This document shows positions 33,511 to 42,869 of a DNA stretch of 64,000 bases, in pieces. A program made the position numbers and the translations under genes. The stretch is from CAWINY01 sp963837635 (lineage in GTDB: Bacteria > Acidobacteriota > Terriglobia > Terriglobales > Acidobacteriaceae), in contig CAWINY010000007.1 in NCBI GenBank assembly GCA_963837635.1, positions 744,001-808,000 on the forward strand. Direction: 5' to 3'. How positions within the stretch are numbered: the stretch's first letter is position 1; each line of letters begins with the position of its first letter. The notes under the pieces were generated by a model that was not told the origin of the DNA, searched no databases, and was given only the letters and a program-made list of their open reading frames with translations.

Positions 33511-36330
33511 TCAGAACGAGAACAGCACCTGCAACTCGATGCGGCGGTTCGCCGACCCCGATGAAAAGGGTCCGCCAGCCAAGGTATTCGATAGGCCGAA
33601 CAACGGCGAGCTCAGGTTGCCGACCGGCGCGGCATAATTCACGTTGTTGAACAGGTTGCGGGCGGAAGCACTCAGCGTCAGGTTATAGCGGTGATCGTTC
33701 GCGGCGCCGCCGAAACCTCCCTTTGGGCCGGCAATCGCCATGGCCGCCGCACCGCCGGGGCCGGCGGGACCGCCAGGCCCCCCACCGTGATGTCCGACCG
33801 GCGGAGGACCGCCGGGCCCACCCGGTCCATCTGGCCCCATGCCCTTGTTCGCCTCGCTCCCGAGTTTCTTGCCCAAGCCAAACGTCTTAGACACCCGCAG
33901 GTTAAAGGTGAAATTTGCGGGACCGGTACCATAGTTGACCGGAATCAGCTTTTGGCCGGGTCCGGGTTGCGTATCGAAATTGCCCCATGGGCTGCTGCAG
34001 TACCGAACTGCGGGTCCACAAGTCGAGGAGAGCGTCACACCGGCAGGGGCAAAGGCCGGCCGGTCGTTGAAGAACGAATCGTGGTTCAGATCCTGGCCCA
34101 CGGTGATATTGAAGGGCTGGCCGGAGTGCACCATCACGAACGGATTCAAGCGGATGTTATGCGGCAGCGAAATCGTGCCGCCGAGAAACAGGCGATGGCG
34201 CACATCGAAGGCGGCGCGCCCGTAGTCGGCGAGCACGTCGTACTGATTGGACGGGTAACTGTTGGCGCCCGCGGCATCGCTGTTCGCGTAATTCAAGCTG
34301 TAGAAGCCGAACAGCGACAGCATGGAACCCACCCGAATATTGAAGTTGGCAATCAGTTGATTCTGTTTGAAGATGCCGATCGATTCGTACTGGTAACGAT
34401 TTTCCTGCGGGTATATGCCAGCGGCCAGTTGCGCAAGTGTGGGCGCAGTGGTGTTCAGATACAGCAATTGGTGCAGTCCGCGCGAATTGAGATAGGTGAG
34501 CGCCACCGTGGAAGTCTTGGTGATCTGCCGCTCCACGCTGATGGCCGTCTGCATGACATAGGGCGCCTGCAGCCCGGGATCGATCGAATACGAGGTATTG
34601 TTGGAACTCACCGTCTGCACCTGGTTGATTCCGTTCAACTGGTCGGCACGCAGCACCAGGTCTTCCGTGAAGCGGTCGTAAAACACGCCCCAGCCGGCGC
34701 GCAGCACGGTTTTCGGCGTGCGTTTCCCTCGTCCAATCCCCCATGCCAGCGAAACGCGAGGAGCCACATCGGCGTGATCGCCAATTCCGTTCTGCGACTC
34801 AAGTCGCAGCCCGTAACTGAGGGTCAGGTTGGGCCGAACGCGCCAGTCGTCCTGCGCAAACAGGCCAACATCCATCCAGTTGACTTTGATCTTCGGATTT
34901 CCCGTGGTGATCGTAATTTGACTTGGCGAGTTGTTTTGATAGTCGGCAACCGAACTGTAAGTGAACGTACCGTTGAAGCCGGAAGTGGAATCCAGCGCCT
35001 CGCGTGTATCGCGGAAGCGGCCGCCAAACTTAATCAGGTGCTTGCCGTGCGAGATCGAGGTCATGTTCTGGAGTTCGTAACGGTCCGAGTGATCGGAGAC
35101 CGAGCCGATGCTGCTGCCGCCGCCCAAAAACGCGCCCAGCACCTGGATGCTCGGCGCAAACTCGTTCGCAAGCTCGCTCGAATGCTCGCGCGAGTACTGG
35201 AAGTGGGTTTCGTTGATAGTGGTCGGGCTGATGATTTGCGTGTCGTTCAACTGGAAACTTTGGCTGGTGTCGTCGCTGGAGTAGCCTTGCGAAGGCAACG
35301 TGAACTGCCCCACGCCGTTGTTCTGCTGGCTGTTGTCCGTGTAGTGGTAGCGCGCGGTGAGGGTGTTGCTCGGCGAGAGCTGGTAATCGATGCGCGGGCT
35401 GAAGGTAGTCCTGACGCGCGGGGTGGCGATAGCCTCGCTGAATCGCTGGAGGGAGTTCGGATCAATCGCGCTGATTACCGCTTGGTCCGCGATGTTCCGC
35501 CGCTCCACATTGAGGAAGAACGAAGCCTTCTTGCTGATCAGCGGTCCGCTGAAATTCCCGCTGTACTGCTCCGACTGATAATCCGGCATCGTCGCCACCA
35601 ACGGATTGCGCGAGTTCAACACCGAATTGTTGACATTCACCAGAAACTGGCCGTGGTACTGTTCCATTCCCGGCTTGGTAAAGACTTCGATTCGCCCGTA
35701 GCCCAACTTGTCATATTCCGCGGAGAACGGGTTCTGGTTGATGCGGATTTCGCGGATCGCCGACTTGGGCGGCAGTTGCCCGTTGCTGAATCCATCGACG
35801 TAGATCTGGCCGCCATTGGGTCCCGCGGCCGGGCCCGCCAAAGCCTCCAGGTCGGTCTGCAATTCGTCGGGATCGTCCGATAGGACGTCGAGATCTTTGC
35901 CTTTCAGAATGGTCGCGCTGGCGTTGTTGGTGGGCGCGGTGTCCACGCTGGTGGTGGCCTCGTCCTCGACTGTGACCTCTTCCTTCTTGGTTGCGACGTC
36001 CAGCGCGATGTCGAGCTTCTTGCTTTCTCCGGCAGCGATCGCGATTTCCGGCAGTTGATGCAGCGTGAAGTCCTTGGCCTCGGCGGAGATGGTGTACTGG
36101 CCCGGCTGCAGTCCTTGGATCGTGTATAGACCCTGATGGTCGCTGAGCGCGCTCGCCGCTTGGCCGGTGGCCGAGGTCGCCGTGACCGTGGCCTGCGGCA
36201 GCACCGCGCCGGAGGGGTCGGTAACCTGACCATGCAGCGTGCCCGCTTCCTGTGCGAGCGCTTGCGTGATAAACGCTGACAGCAAGGCGGCAATAATCAA
36301 GAACCGAAGTAGTACGATCCCGCGAATCAT
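33511..36330 (-). CDS. TonB-dependent receptor-like outer membrane protein with N-terminal carboxypeptidase-regulatory-like domain
   Basis: Outer-membrane transporter of 939 residues. Signal peptide LLRFLIIAALLSAFITQALA, then a CarboxypepD_reg-like beta-sandwich (GTLHGQVTDPSGAVLPQATV, LSDHQGLYTIQGLQPGQYTI), a plug domain (ILKGKDLDVLSDDPDELQTD, GGQIYVDGF) and a long beta-barrel ending VLFSF with an aromatic last residue, as expected for barrel assembly. No TonB box is evident. A Gly/Pro insert (PDGPGGPGGPPPVGHHGGGP) lies near residue 840, between the last strands. This Oar-like architecture is a hallmark of Acidobacteriota, which carry many. Substrate unknown. Confidence 0.8.
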   Translation of the reverse strand: MIRGIVLLRFLIIAALLSAFITQALAQEAGTLHGQVTDPSGAVLPQATVTATSATGQAASALSDHQGLYTIQGLQPGQYTISAEAKDFTLHQLPEIAIAAGESKKLDIALDVATKKEEVTVEDEATTSVDTAPTNNASATILKGKDLDVLSDDPDELQTDLEALAGPAAGPNGGQIYVDGFSNGQLPPKSAIREIRINQNPFSAEYDKLGYGRIEVFTKPGMEQYHGQFLVNVNNSVLNSRNPLVATMPDYQSEQYSGNFSGPLISKKASFFLNVERRNIADQAVISAIDPNSLQRFSEAIATPRVRTTFSPRIDYQLSPSNTLTARYHYTDNSQQNNGVGQFTLPSQGYSSDDTSQSFQLNDTQIISPTTINETHFQYSREHSSELANEFAPSIQVLGAFLGGGSSIGSVSDHSDRYELQNMTSISHGKHLIKFGGRFRDTREALDSTSGFNGTFTYSSVADYQNNSPSQITITTGNPKIKVNWMDVGLFAQDDWRVRPNLTLSYGLRLESQNGIGDHADVAPRVSLAWGIGRGKRTPKTVLRAGWGVFYDRFTEDLVLRADQLNGINQVQTVSSNNTSYSIDPGLQAPYVMQTAISVERQITKTSTVALTYLNSRGLHQLLYLNTTAPTLAQLAAGIYPQENRYQYESIGIFKQNQLIANFNIRVGSMLSLFGFYSLNYANSDAAGANSYPSNQYDVLADYGRAAFDVRHRLFLGGTISLPHNIRLNPFVMVHSGQPFNITVGQDLNHDSFFNDRPAFAPAGVTLSSTCGPAVRYCSSPWGNFDTQPGPGQKLIPVNYGTGPANFTFNLRVSKTFGLGKKLGSEANKGMGPDGPGGPGGPPPVGHHGGGPGGPAGPGGAAAMAIAGPKGGFGGAANDHRYNLTLSASARNLFNNVNYAAPVGNLSSPLFGLSNTLAGGPFSSGSANRRIELQVLFSF

Positions 36331-36365
36331 GTCCTTTGAGGTCTCCTGCACAACAGAACCCAACA

Positions 36366-36580
36366 ACGGATCTATACGGATTTAGACGGATAACAGGATT
36401 CGGATGGATAACAGAAGTGTCATCCTGACGCTGAGGACAGCGAAGTGGAAGGATCCACGTATTTCTTTTTGCACAACTGCATAGATTCTTCGCCTCCGCT
36501 GCGCTTCGGTTCAGAATGACACCTTGGTTGCCTGGGCATTTTTCTAATCCGTTTTAATCCGTCTCAATCCGTTGTTATCA
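36366..36580. repeat. Stutter inverted repeat enclosing a GTCATCCTGA palindrome
   Basis: Outer words TACGGATTTAGACGGATAAC (36366-36414) answer inverted words TTTTAATCCGTCTCAATCCG (36545-36580), which run to within a base of the stop codon of the DUF5666 gene. Inside, GTGTCATCCTGACG and CAGAATGACACC form a second palindrome. Same layout as the prfA-prmC spacer with different words. Confidence 0.7.
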
Positions 36581-36581
36581 T

Positions 36582-37811
36582 CTACTGCCCACCGCCGGCC
36601 TCCGCCGGCGAACTCAGATTCCACGGGGAAAGCAGCATCTCCGCCTCGCGCTGGCGGTTCGGCGCGGCGGTCAGAATCGGCTCCACGCCGGTCAAGAGCG
36701 TGATAGCGGTCGGGGCTGCATTCGCCGAGCCCTCCGTGGCCACCAGCATGATCACATCGCCTTTCTTCAGATCGGCCAGGGTGATCGAGGGCACATGACT
36801 AAGAAGATCTTGAAAATCCCCGCCACGCATCATGCGCGGACCAGCAGCCCCAGCCATGGGCATCTCGTGCTCGCGGGCGCCGGCGCCTGAAGCTTGTGGC
36901 GGGAGCGAAGCCCCGGCGCCCGCCGCGTCTGTGCCCTTCAATCGCATGGCGATCCGTTGCGCCAGCATGGGAGGCACGCTGCGCATCTGCGAGCCCGGCC
37001 CGATGCTTACCGTCAGCGGCTTCTTGGTCGCAAGATCGTTAACGGTAATCATGTGGTTGGCGGCGTCGGTGGAAGTGATCGTGCCCGCGACGTTTCGGAA
37101 AGTTCCGGAGACCACCTCGTCCGCCGTCAATTCGGTGCTGTCTGGATTGCGACTGCCCCGCGCGCGAAGCTGATCACCGGCCTTGATCTGGTTGAGCGTC
37201 CCTGGCTTGGCCTCTTCGAACTTCACCGAGCCGGGCGCATAACGGCGAAGAATGGTCTCATCCGTGACCTGAATCGTGGTCTTGCTGATGCCGGTTGGGG
37301 TTAGCGTCGAGATGGTCACCGTTTTGGCAGTCAGATCGATGGATTGCACCAAGCCACCCACACCGCGCGCCCGCCAATCCTGAAGCTCGCGCTGTTGGCG
37401 CTCCACGATATCGCTTCTCTTCATGGCCACCAGCGTGGAAGCTATCAGTGTCCTGCCGTCTTCCGCCCTGGTTCCGCGAGCAAGGACGCGGTCGCCGACC
37501 TGCACCTCCTGCAAAGAAATGGGCGTGGCCTCCCTTAGATCTTTCCGCCCCGGAACGGTGCGCAGAATGCGCGTCGAATCCTGTACCTGTACGGTCAATT
37601 CCGTGCCGGCGTTGGTGGCCAGAGTAATGATATTTCCGGAAATCGCTTTCACTGTGCCCATCTGGCGCTCACCTCCAGCAGGCACAGCCGCGGTGCTCGA
37701 TGAGGACTCTGAGGGAGCATCCTGCGCCATCTGCGCGTGGGCAGTTGTCGTGGCGCAAGCACAGTAGAGCAGTATCGCGAGCAGTAAGCCGAACGCTCTG
37801 ATCGTCCTCAT
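36582..37811 (-). CDS. Exported DUF5666 domain protein
   Basis: A 409-residue exported protein. Signal peptide AFGLLLAILLYCACATTTAH; then repeated small beta-barrels of DUF5666 type: GTVKAISGNIITLATNAGTE, VQVGDRVLARGTRAEDGRTL, LVQSIDLTAKTVTISTLTPT, GTLNQIKAGDQLRARGSRNP. Pro/Ala-rich linkers and a tail follow. Function is unknown; the OB-like barrels resemble those on secreted proteins in Acidobacteriota. It ends the RR-HK-DUF5666 run with a 12-base gap to the kinase, so they are co-transcribed, and a role in the stress sensed by that system is plausible. Confidence 0.75.
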   Translation of the reverse strand: MRTIRAFGLLLAILLYCACATTTAHAQMAQDAPSESSSSTAAVPAGGERQMGTVKAISGNIITLATNAGTELTVQVQDSTRILRTVPGRKDLREATPISLQEVQVGDRVLARGTRAEDGRTLIASTLVAMKRSDIVERQQRELQDWRARGVGGLVQSIDLTAKTVTISTLTPTGISKTTIQVTDETILRRYAPGSVKFEEAKPGTLNQIKAGDQLRARGSRNPDSTELTADEVVSGTFRNVAGTITSTDAANHMITVNDLATKKPLTVSIGPGSQMRSVPPMLAQRIAMRLKGTDAAGAGASLPPQASGAGAREHEMPMAGAAGPRMMRGGDFQDLLSHVPSITLADLKKGDVIMLVATEGSANAAPTAITLLTGVEPILTAAPNRQREAEMLLSPWNLSSPAEAGGGQ

Positions 37812-37823
37812 CGGCTCTTATCG

Positions 37824-39248
37824 TTATCCTTTCGCCGGATCGACCGCATTAGCACGTTCATCAGAATAGGCAGCAACATCCGCCTGCGAATCGGGCCCGG
37901 CAAGCGGCATGCGGATCTCGATGACCAAACCGCCGGCGCCCGCATTAAAAGCGCGAATAGCGCCGCCGTGCAGGCAAATGGCGCGTTCGCAGATCGCCAG
38001 TCCCAGACCGGCGCCACCGGTCTGCCGGTCGCGGTCGGCGCTAATCCGATAAAAAGGACGGAAGATATTTTCCAGTTCCGAGTCCGGCAAGCCCGGGCCA
38101 TGATCGCGAATTTCCAGCCGGGCCTCGCCCGGCCCCTTCCCTTCCATCTTCATCAGCGTCAATTCAATCGTGCTGCCGTCCGGGCTATAACGAAGGGCGT
38201 TGCGCACCACGTTCTCGATGGCACTGCGCAAAAGCGCACCGTTGCCCGAGACGAAACACGGGCCATTCAAATCAGAAAGGACGCGACAGTCCCGGTTCTG
38301 CGCTTCATAACCGGCATCTTCGGCAACTTCGCGCACCACCTGACCTAGATCTAACCTGGTTTTCTCCACTTCCACGCTGCCGCTTTCCAGCGTTGAGATG
38401 GTCAGCACCTGTTCGATCAGTTGATTCAAGCGCTCGGTCTCGCGGTCCACGCGATCCAGCGTGGGGTTCGGTTGCGATCCGCTGCGCTGGCGCAGGATGC
38501 CAGAGGCAATACTCAGCCGGGCCAAGGGCGAGCGCAACTCGTGAGAGATGTCGCTGATCAGCCTGGCCTGCGCTGACATCAGATTCTCAAGCCGTTCCGC
38601 CATGCGGTTGAAGTCGTTCACCAATCCCGCAATCTCATCTTTTCGGCTGCTGTTCTCCACCTCCGCCCGCGCGCCAAGATCGCCCGCCGCCAGTTTATCG
38701 GTAGCGGCACGCAGCTTCAGGATGGGCGAGGTCAGATAGCGCGCCATCCACCAGGACATCAGACCGGAGGTCAGAATCAACAGGAAGAAGCGGAACCCGA
38801 TGGCGGCCCGATCAGGACGCAGCCGTCGCGGTTCGGGGAATTGCGCCACCAGGGTGTAGTTTCCGGAGTCGCCATGAATGTCGATGGCCCGTATGACCGT
38901 GTTCCCACGGTGCTGGATTGGATTGCTCCGGAATTCGCCTGTGTCGAATGCAGTGCGAATTGCAGGGGGCACGGGACGATGAGTGACCTCGTTCCCCTCG
39001 CTGTCGAACAGGTACTCCTGCATGTAGTGAGTTTTGCGGTCAAAGAAAGCCGCGGCCTTGGCCGTCTCACCATGCTGAATCATGTCGAGCGCTGCCTCGC
39101 CGTTAGCGGTCAGCGCCGTGGCCACCCCGGCATCCATCAACTCGCGCACGCGGCTGTGCTCTGGGAAAGGATAGACGAGTGCGGAGAGCACGATCGCGAG
39201 GATCTCGGCAACCCAGAAGGATAGAAATATCTTGTGAAACACGCTCAT
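37824..39248 (-). CDS. CpxA-like sensor histidine kinase
   Basis: Membrane histidine kinase of 474 residues. TM1 (IFLSFWVAEILAIVLSALVY), a 110-residue periplasmic sensor, TM2 (FFLLILTSGLMSWWMARYL), HAMP (LTSPILKLRAATDKLAAGDL), HisKA with phosphoacceptor His in DISHELRSPLARLSIASG, and HATPase_c with the N box ENVVRNALRYSPDG and G boxes DHGPGLPD and TGGAGLGLAI. ATG at 39248 is 13 bases past the stop of the response regulator, giving the order RR-HK-DUF5666. Envelope-stress sensing is inferred from the layout and from the exported product encoded by the downstream gene. Confidence 0.88.
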   Translation of the reverse strand: MSVFHKIFLSFWVAEILAIVLSALVYPFPEHSRVRELMDAGVATALTANGEAALDMIQHGETAKAAAFFDRKTHYMQEYLFDSEGNEVTHRPVPPAIRTAFDTGEFRSNPIQHRGNTVIRAIDIHGDSGNYTLVAQFPEPRRLRPDRAAIGFRFFLLILTSGLMSWWMARYLTSPILKLRAATDKLAAGDLGARAEVENSSRKDEIAGLVNDFNRMAERLENLMSAQARLISDISHELRSPLARLSIASGILRQRSGSQPNPTLDRVDRETERLNQLIEQVLTISTLESGSVEVEKTRLDLGQVVREVAEDAGYEAQNRDCRVLSDLNGPCFVSGNGALLRSAIENVVRNALRYSPDGSTIELTLMKMEGKGPGEARLEIRDHGPGLPDSELENIFRPFYRISADRDRQTGGAGLGLAICERAICLHGGAIRAFNAGAGGLVIEIRMPLAGPDSQADVAAYSDERANAVDPAKG

Positions 39249-39261
39249 CGCTTCAGGCTTC

Positions 39262-39951
39262 TCACTCTTGGGCAGGCTTGGCAAAAATATAGCCTGCCCC
39301 GCGCAACGTCTTGATCGGGTCGGTCACATCGTCAAAGCCGAGCTTCTTGCGCAACTTGCTGACGTGCACGTCCAGGCTGCGATCAAAGGGGGCGAACTCG
39401 CGGCCCAGGATCAGTTGCGACAGATGCTCGCGCGTGACCACCACGCCCGCCGAGCGCATCAGCGTCTCCAGCAGCTTGAACTCCGTGGCGGTAAGCTCAA
39501 CCGGATTGCCGCTCCGGCGGACGGTGCGGCGTCGCGGGTCAAGTTCCACGCTTCCCACCGTGAGGACCGTCTGCGCCAATCGCGGATCGGTGCTCGCGCG
39601 GCGCAGAATCGCGCGAATCCGCGCTACCAGCTCGCGGGGATTGCAGGGCTTGGGGAGGTAATCGTCGGATCCCAGTTCGAGCCCGACGATGCGGTCGAGA
39701 TCGGCGCCCCGGGCGGTGAGCAACAGCACCGGGACATTGCTGACCGCGCGAATCTTGCGCAGCACCTCGAGGCCGTTCAGCGCGGGCAGCATGATGTCGA
39801 GAATGATCAGGGCGTAACCTCCGCCGACCGCCTTGCTCAGACCAAGCTTCCCGTCATGCACCGCCTCGACCTCAAAGCCCTCGGGTTCCAGAAATTCCCC
39901 GACCAATTCGCAGAATTCCTTATCGTCATCAACCACTAGCACCCGCTGCAT
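39262..39951 (-). CDS. OmpR-family response regulator, CpxR-like
   Basis: DNA-binding response regulator of about 229 residues (ATG at 39951; an ATG nine bases upstream is equally open). Receiver: DDD near residue 8, phosphoacceptor IILDIMLP near 53, Thr in LLTARGADLDR, Lys in DDYLPKPCNP. Winged-helix effector: LDPRRRTVRRSGNPVELTAT, FKLLETLMRSAGVVVTREHL, SLDVHVSKLRKKLGFDD, IKTLRGAGYIFA. All catalytic residues present. Cognate kinase directly downstream. The upstream spacer is 235 bases and is shared with a plus-strand small membrane protein. Confidence 0.9.
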   Translation of the reverse strand: MQRVLVVDDDKEFCELVGEFLEPEGFEVEAVHDGKLGLSKAVGGGYALIILDIMLPALNGLEVLRKIRAVSNVPVLLLTARGADLDRIVGLELGSDDYLPKPCNPRELVARIRAILRRASTDPRLAQTVLTVGSVELDPRRRTVRRSGNPVELTATEFKLLETLMRSAGVVVTREHLSQLILGREFAPFDRSLDVHVSKLRKKLGFDDVTDPIKTLRGAGYIFAKPAQE

Positions 39952-40119
39952 AGCTACCATTGTGACAGCGAAGTCCCTGCCTCCGTGTAAAGAAGTATGA
40001 AGATGCGGTGAAACCCCAGTAACAAAACTTTACAAGCTCCTTACTCACCTTTTACCGCATCACCACGTCAATCTCTGTAGAGTGACTCAACCCAAGAATA
40101 AGCGTTGCGCGCTCGGCCA

Positions 40120-40146
40120 CCCCGGCAAGCGAAGCGCTTACTGGGG
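40120..40146. repeat. Intergenic hairpin repeat, same family as at 4425
   Basis: CCCCGGCAAGCG, a three-base spacer AAG, and CGCTTACTGGGG: the arms match the 4425-4457 copy with one base changed. It lies 50 bases before the GTG of the small membrane protein. Confidence 0.65.
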
Positions 40147-40197
40147 ACCCCGGGTTGGGGAACCCAATGCTGTCGGGCAGATGTCGCGGAGGCTGCT

Positions 40198-40392
40198 GTG
40201 ATCGCTTGGCTGGAAACTTGGCTCGTCTGGCTGGTCTGGGGTTTTCTGGCAGGGGATGTACTGCTGGTCAGCGCGCTCTGGTTTTACCAACCCGGAAATG
40301 CGCAAGCGCGACGCGCTTCGGGAACCTCAGAGCTTGGCGATGCAGTTTTTGCCGTTGATGCGAACCAGAACAGAACAGGCTTTCTTAGCTAG
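40198..40392 (+). CDS. Small single-pass membrane protein
   Basis: A 64-residue protein beginning with GTG at 40198, with GGAGG six bases upstream, which decides the start. One hydrophobic helix, AWLETWLVWLVWGFLAGDVL, extended by LLVSALWFYQP, then a polar tail. Trp-rich and unrecognised. It precedes the single-domain response regulator by 13 bases on the same strand, so they are probably co-transcribed. Confidence 0.55.
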   Translation: MIAWLETWLVWLVWGFLAGDVLLVSALWFYQPGNAQARRASGTSELGDAVFAVDANQNRTGFLS

Positions 40393-40405
40393 GTGAGGCA
40401 TTGGA

Positions 40406-40852
40406 ATGATGAGGAGTAACGGTCATTTCGCGGGCGAGAGTGAAACCTTCCATCGGGCACGAGTGCGGTTAGCGACGCCGATCCGCACCTTGGTCGTCGA
40501 TGATATGCCTGAAATGCTGGAACTTACCTGCGCCCTGCTCGACCGCAATCCTTTTGTGAAAGTCGTGGGGACGGCCTCGAATGGCGCCGAGGCGCTGGAA
40601 CGCGCGGAGCAACTTCACCCCGACCTTGCCGTGCTCGACATCTGCATGCCGGTAATGGATGGCATGGAAGCCACGCTGCACCTCAAGGGCAACCATCCTG
40701 AAATCAAGATCCTGATGACTACTGCCGTCGTGGAGCCCGGAATCGAGGAAGCGGCCTACGAGTGCGGCGCCGATGCCTTCACCTGCAAGTCCGACTTGCT
40801 CCGCGAGCTGGACGCCCAGATCGCCACGATCTTTCCCTGGCCCCGTGCATGA
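40406..40852 (+). CDS. Single-domain response regulator
   Basis: Stand-alone receiver of 148 residues, with a 25-residue leader. TLVVDDMPEMLELTCALLDR contains the acidic pair, DLAVLDICMPVMDGMEATLH the phosphoacceptor Asp, ILMTTAVVEPGIEEAAYECG the switch Thr, and DAFTCKSDLL the Lys. All functional residues are present. No output domain, so it signals through protein contacts or acts as a phosphate sink. GAGG lies seven bases before the ATG. No kinase is adjacent; the CpxA-like kinase is 0.9 kb away on the other strand. Confidence 0.85.
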   Translation: MMRSNGHFAGESETFHRARVRLATPIRTLVVDDMPEMLELTCALLDRNPFVKVVGTASNGAEALERAEQLHPDLAVLDICMPVMDGMEATLHLKGNHPEIKILMTTAVVEPGIEEAAYECGADAFTCKSDLLRELDAQIATIFPWPRA

Positions 40853-40990
40853 ATCAACGGGCCACAAAGTTCCAACCAGCGCTAGGCGCTCGTTGGGTCA
40901 CCGTCCTCCGGAGCTGGCTCTTCCCTCTCTCTCCTTCTACCAGCTCCGGAGAACGGGCTTATTAGCTTCGCTCAAGAGCCAATCACCCGA

Positions 40991-41839
40991 TCAATACTTG
41001 TAAAAGCCACGCCCTGACTTGCGCCCCAGCCAGCCCGCATCGACGTACTTGATCAGCAGCGGGCAGGGGTGATATTTCGGGTCGCCGAGTTCGCGATGCA
41101 GTACGCGCATGATGTCGAGACAGACATCGAGCCCGATGAAGTCGGCCAGCGCCAGCGGTCCCATGGGATGCGCCATGCCAAGTTTGAAAACCTCGTCCAC
41201 CGCCTCCGGCGTGGCGACGCCTTCCATCACCGCGCACATGGCTTCGTTGAGTAGCGGCATGAGCACGCGATTGGAAACGAATCCCGGCGCGTCGTTCACT
41301 TCGACCGGCGTCTTGTCGAGCTTGCGGGCCAGCTCCACCACGACTTCAAAGGTCGCCGGCGACGTCGCCAACCCCCTCACCACCTCGACCAACTTCATCA
41401 TCGGCACCGGGTTGAAGAAGTGCATGCCGATGACTTTGTCCGGCCGCTGCGTCACGCCCCCCAGGCGCGTGATCGAAATGGACGAGGTATTCGAGGCGAG
41501 AATGATCTCCGGCCGGCAAATGCGATCGAGGTCGCGGAACAGCTCGGCCTTGATCTCGAATCTTTCCGTGGCGGCCTCGACCACCAGGTCGCACGACGCA
41601 AGTTGCTGGCGCTCGGTGGTGGGGCGGATGCGCGCCAGCGCGCCACTACGGTCGTCGGCGGTGAGTTTATTTTTCGCCACCTCGCGCTCCAGGTTCTTGC
41701 CAATCGCATCCAGCGCGCGCTCCAGGAAACGCTGCTCCACATCGCAGAGCACAACCGCGTAGCCCGACTTGGCAAACACATGCGCGATGCCATTGCCCAT
41801 GGTCCCGGCGCCCACCACACCGACAGTGTGGATATCCAT
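40991..41839 (-). CDS. hbd: 3-hydroxybutyryl-CoA (3-hydroxyacyl-CoA) dehydrogenase
   Basis: Oxidises 3-hydroxyacyl-CoA to 3-oxoacyl-CoA with NAD+ (or the reverse) in fatty-acid or butyrate-type metabolism. The 282-residue enzyme has the NAD site VGVVGAGTMGNGIAHVFAKS, the catalytic region LASNTSSISITRLGGV and GMHFFNPVPMMKLVEVV (His-Glu pair with Asn), and the C-terminal helical domain APGFVSNRVLMPLLNEAMCA, ending GWLGRKSGRGFYKY. GGAGG lies five bases before the ATG. Stands alone; beta-oxidation partners are not near. PaaH or FadB2 are equivalent names. Confidence 0.9.
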   Translation of the reverse strand: MDIHTVGVVGAGTMGNGIAHVFAKSGYAVVLCDVEQRFLERALDAIGKNLEREVAKNKLTADDRSGALARIRPTTERQQLASCDLVVEAATERFEIKAELFRDLDRICRPEIILASNTSSISITRLGGVTQRPDKVIGMHFFNPVPMMKLVEVVRGLATSPATFEVVVELARKLDKTPVEVNDAPGFVSNRVLMPLLNEAMCAVMEGVATPEAVDEVFKLGMAHPMGPLALADFIGLDVCLDIMRVLHRELGDPKYHPCPLLIKYVDAGWLGRKSGRGFYKY

Positions 41840-42172
41840 GAAGGCCTCCGATAAAAACGAATGAGTGTAGCAGAGAAGGCTTGAGTTAGCGGGGGCAGTG
41901 CCCGGGCACCACGATCGGCGCATTCGTGCTCGGCTCTCCGGTCCTTAAATTCACGTTGGATATCGCTTGCACACTGGCGATTGACCTGGATTGCAGGGCT
42001 GCGGAAGCGGGGATGCGCGCCAACAATTGCGCCCGTTGACGTTCTGGAGCCTGTGCAGAATCTCCAGCGACTCTGCGAGGTATTTCGAGGGCGAGGTCAT
42101 GATGTCCTTGCGTTAGCCTAATCTGGTGTGCGAGTTTTAGCTTTCCATGTTGCGTTAGTATTAGCTTGTCGT
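41840..42172. other. Spacer with no recognised gene
   Basis: About 330 bases between the dehydrogenase and the truncated duplicate. No open frame with a Shine-Dalgarno or recognisable domain on either strand; it marks the left edge of a decayed accessory zone. Confidence 0.4.
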
Positions 42173-42644
42173 CGTGGGTAGGCTCGGGGTTGGTACGCCC
42201 TTGCGCCTGATTCGAGGAAAAACCTTGCTCAAAATCATAAAGGCCGCTTTAGTTCTCGTCATTCTTTTCTTGCCCACCATCACGTGGTCCCAGACACAAG
42301 TTAGGGACCAATCCAATCCTCTTGAGGATGCCCAGCAAAGCCCGACATCACAAAGCACCCCGGCTCTTGCACCACCAACGAACAGCGGCACCCTTTCGTT
42401 GCCGGAGGCTCCGGCACCCCAAAATAAAAAAGACGATTCCCAAGGTCAGCAGACCAAGCGTATGTTCTGGCTCGTTCCGAATTTCGCAGCGGTGAGCGCG
42501 CATACGCAGTTTCCACCCCTGTCCACCCGCGAGAAATTCATACTCGCCGCGCAGGACAGCGTCGTGGATTACTCCTCGTACACGTAGGCCGGAATCCTAG
42601 CTGGACAAGCCATGCTGTTAAATTCCGATCCGGAATTGGGGCAC
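42173..42644 (+). pseudogene. Truncated duplicate of the exported-protein gene at 27.1-28.0 kb
   Basis: Matches 27092-27563 over the same 472 bases without an indel and with few substitutions (for example ACTTAGGG for ACTTTGGG-type changes and GAGGAT for GAGTAT). It includes the signal peptide and half of the mature domain. A Trp codon TGG (SYTW in the original) has become TAG here, and the homology stops at GGGGCAC, after which unrelated sequence follows. Both the stop and the truncation make it non-functional. Confidence 0.85.
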
Positions 42645-42869
42645 TTGGCCGGTTGAACGAAGTGACGCCAGCCGAAATTCGGCGGCGGGCTGCATAGGAT
42701 AGCACTGGGCGAATGGCGTGGCCCCACCTACCACCGTTCTCCTTCGGTACGACCCAAGGCATGGGAAACGGCAAAAAACATGCGCCGCCATCCGCTCAAT
42801 GGTGCTCTCTCAATGGTGCTCTATGGTAAGAGCAATTCAGAGTGGGAGCAAAGCACCGGGTTAACCTGC

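Noticed and set aside
33691..35883. A 730-codon open frame on the plus strand, antisense to the TonB-type receptor
   Set aside because: It mirrors the receptor's coding strand in high-GC DNA; no domain, Arg/His-rich composition, no Shine-Dalgarno.
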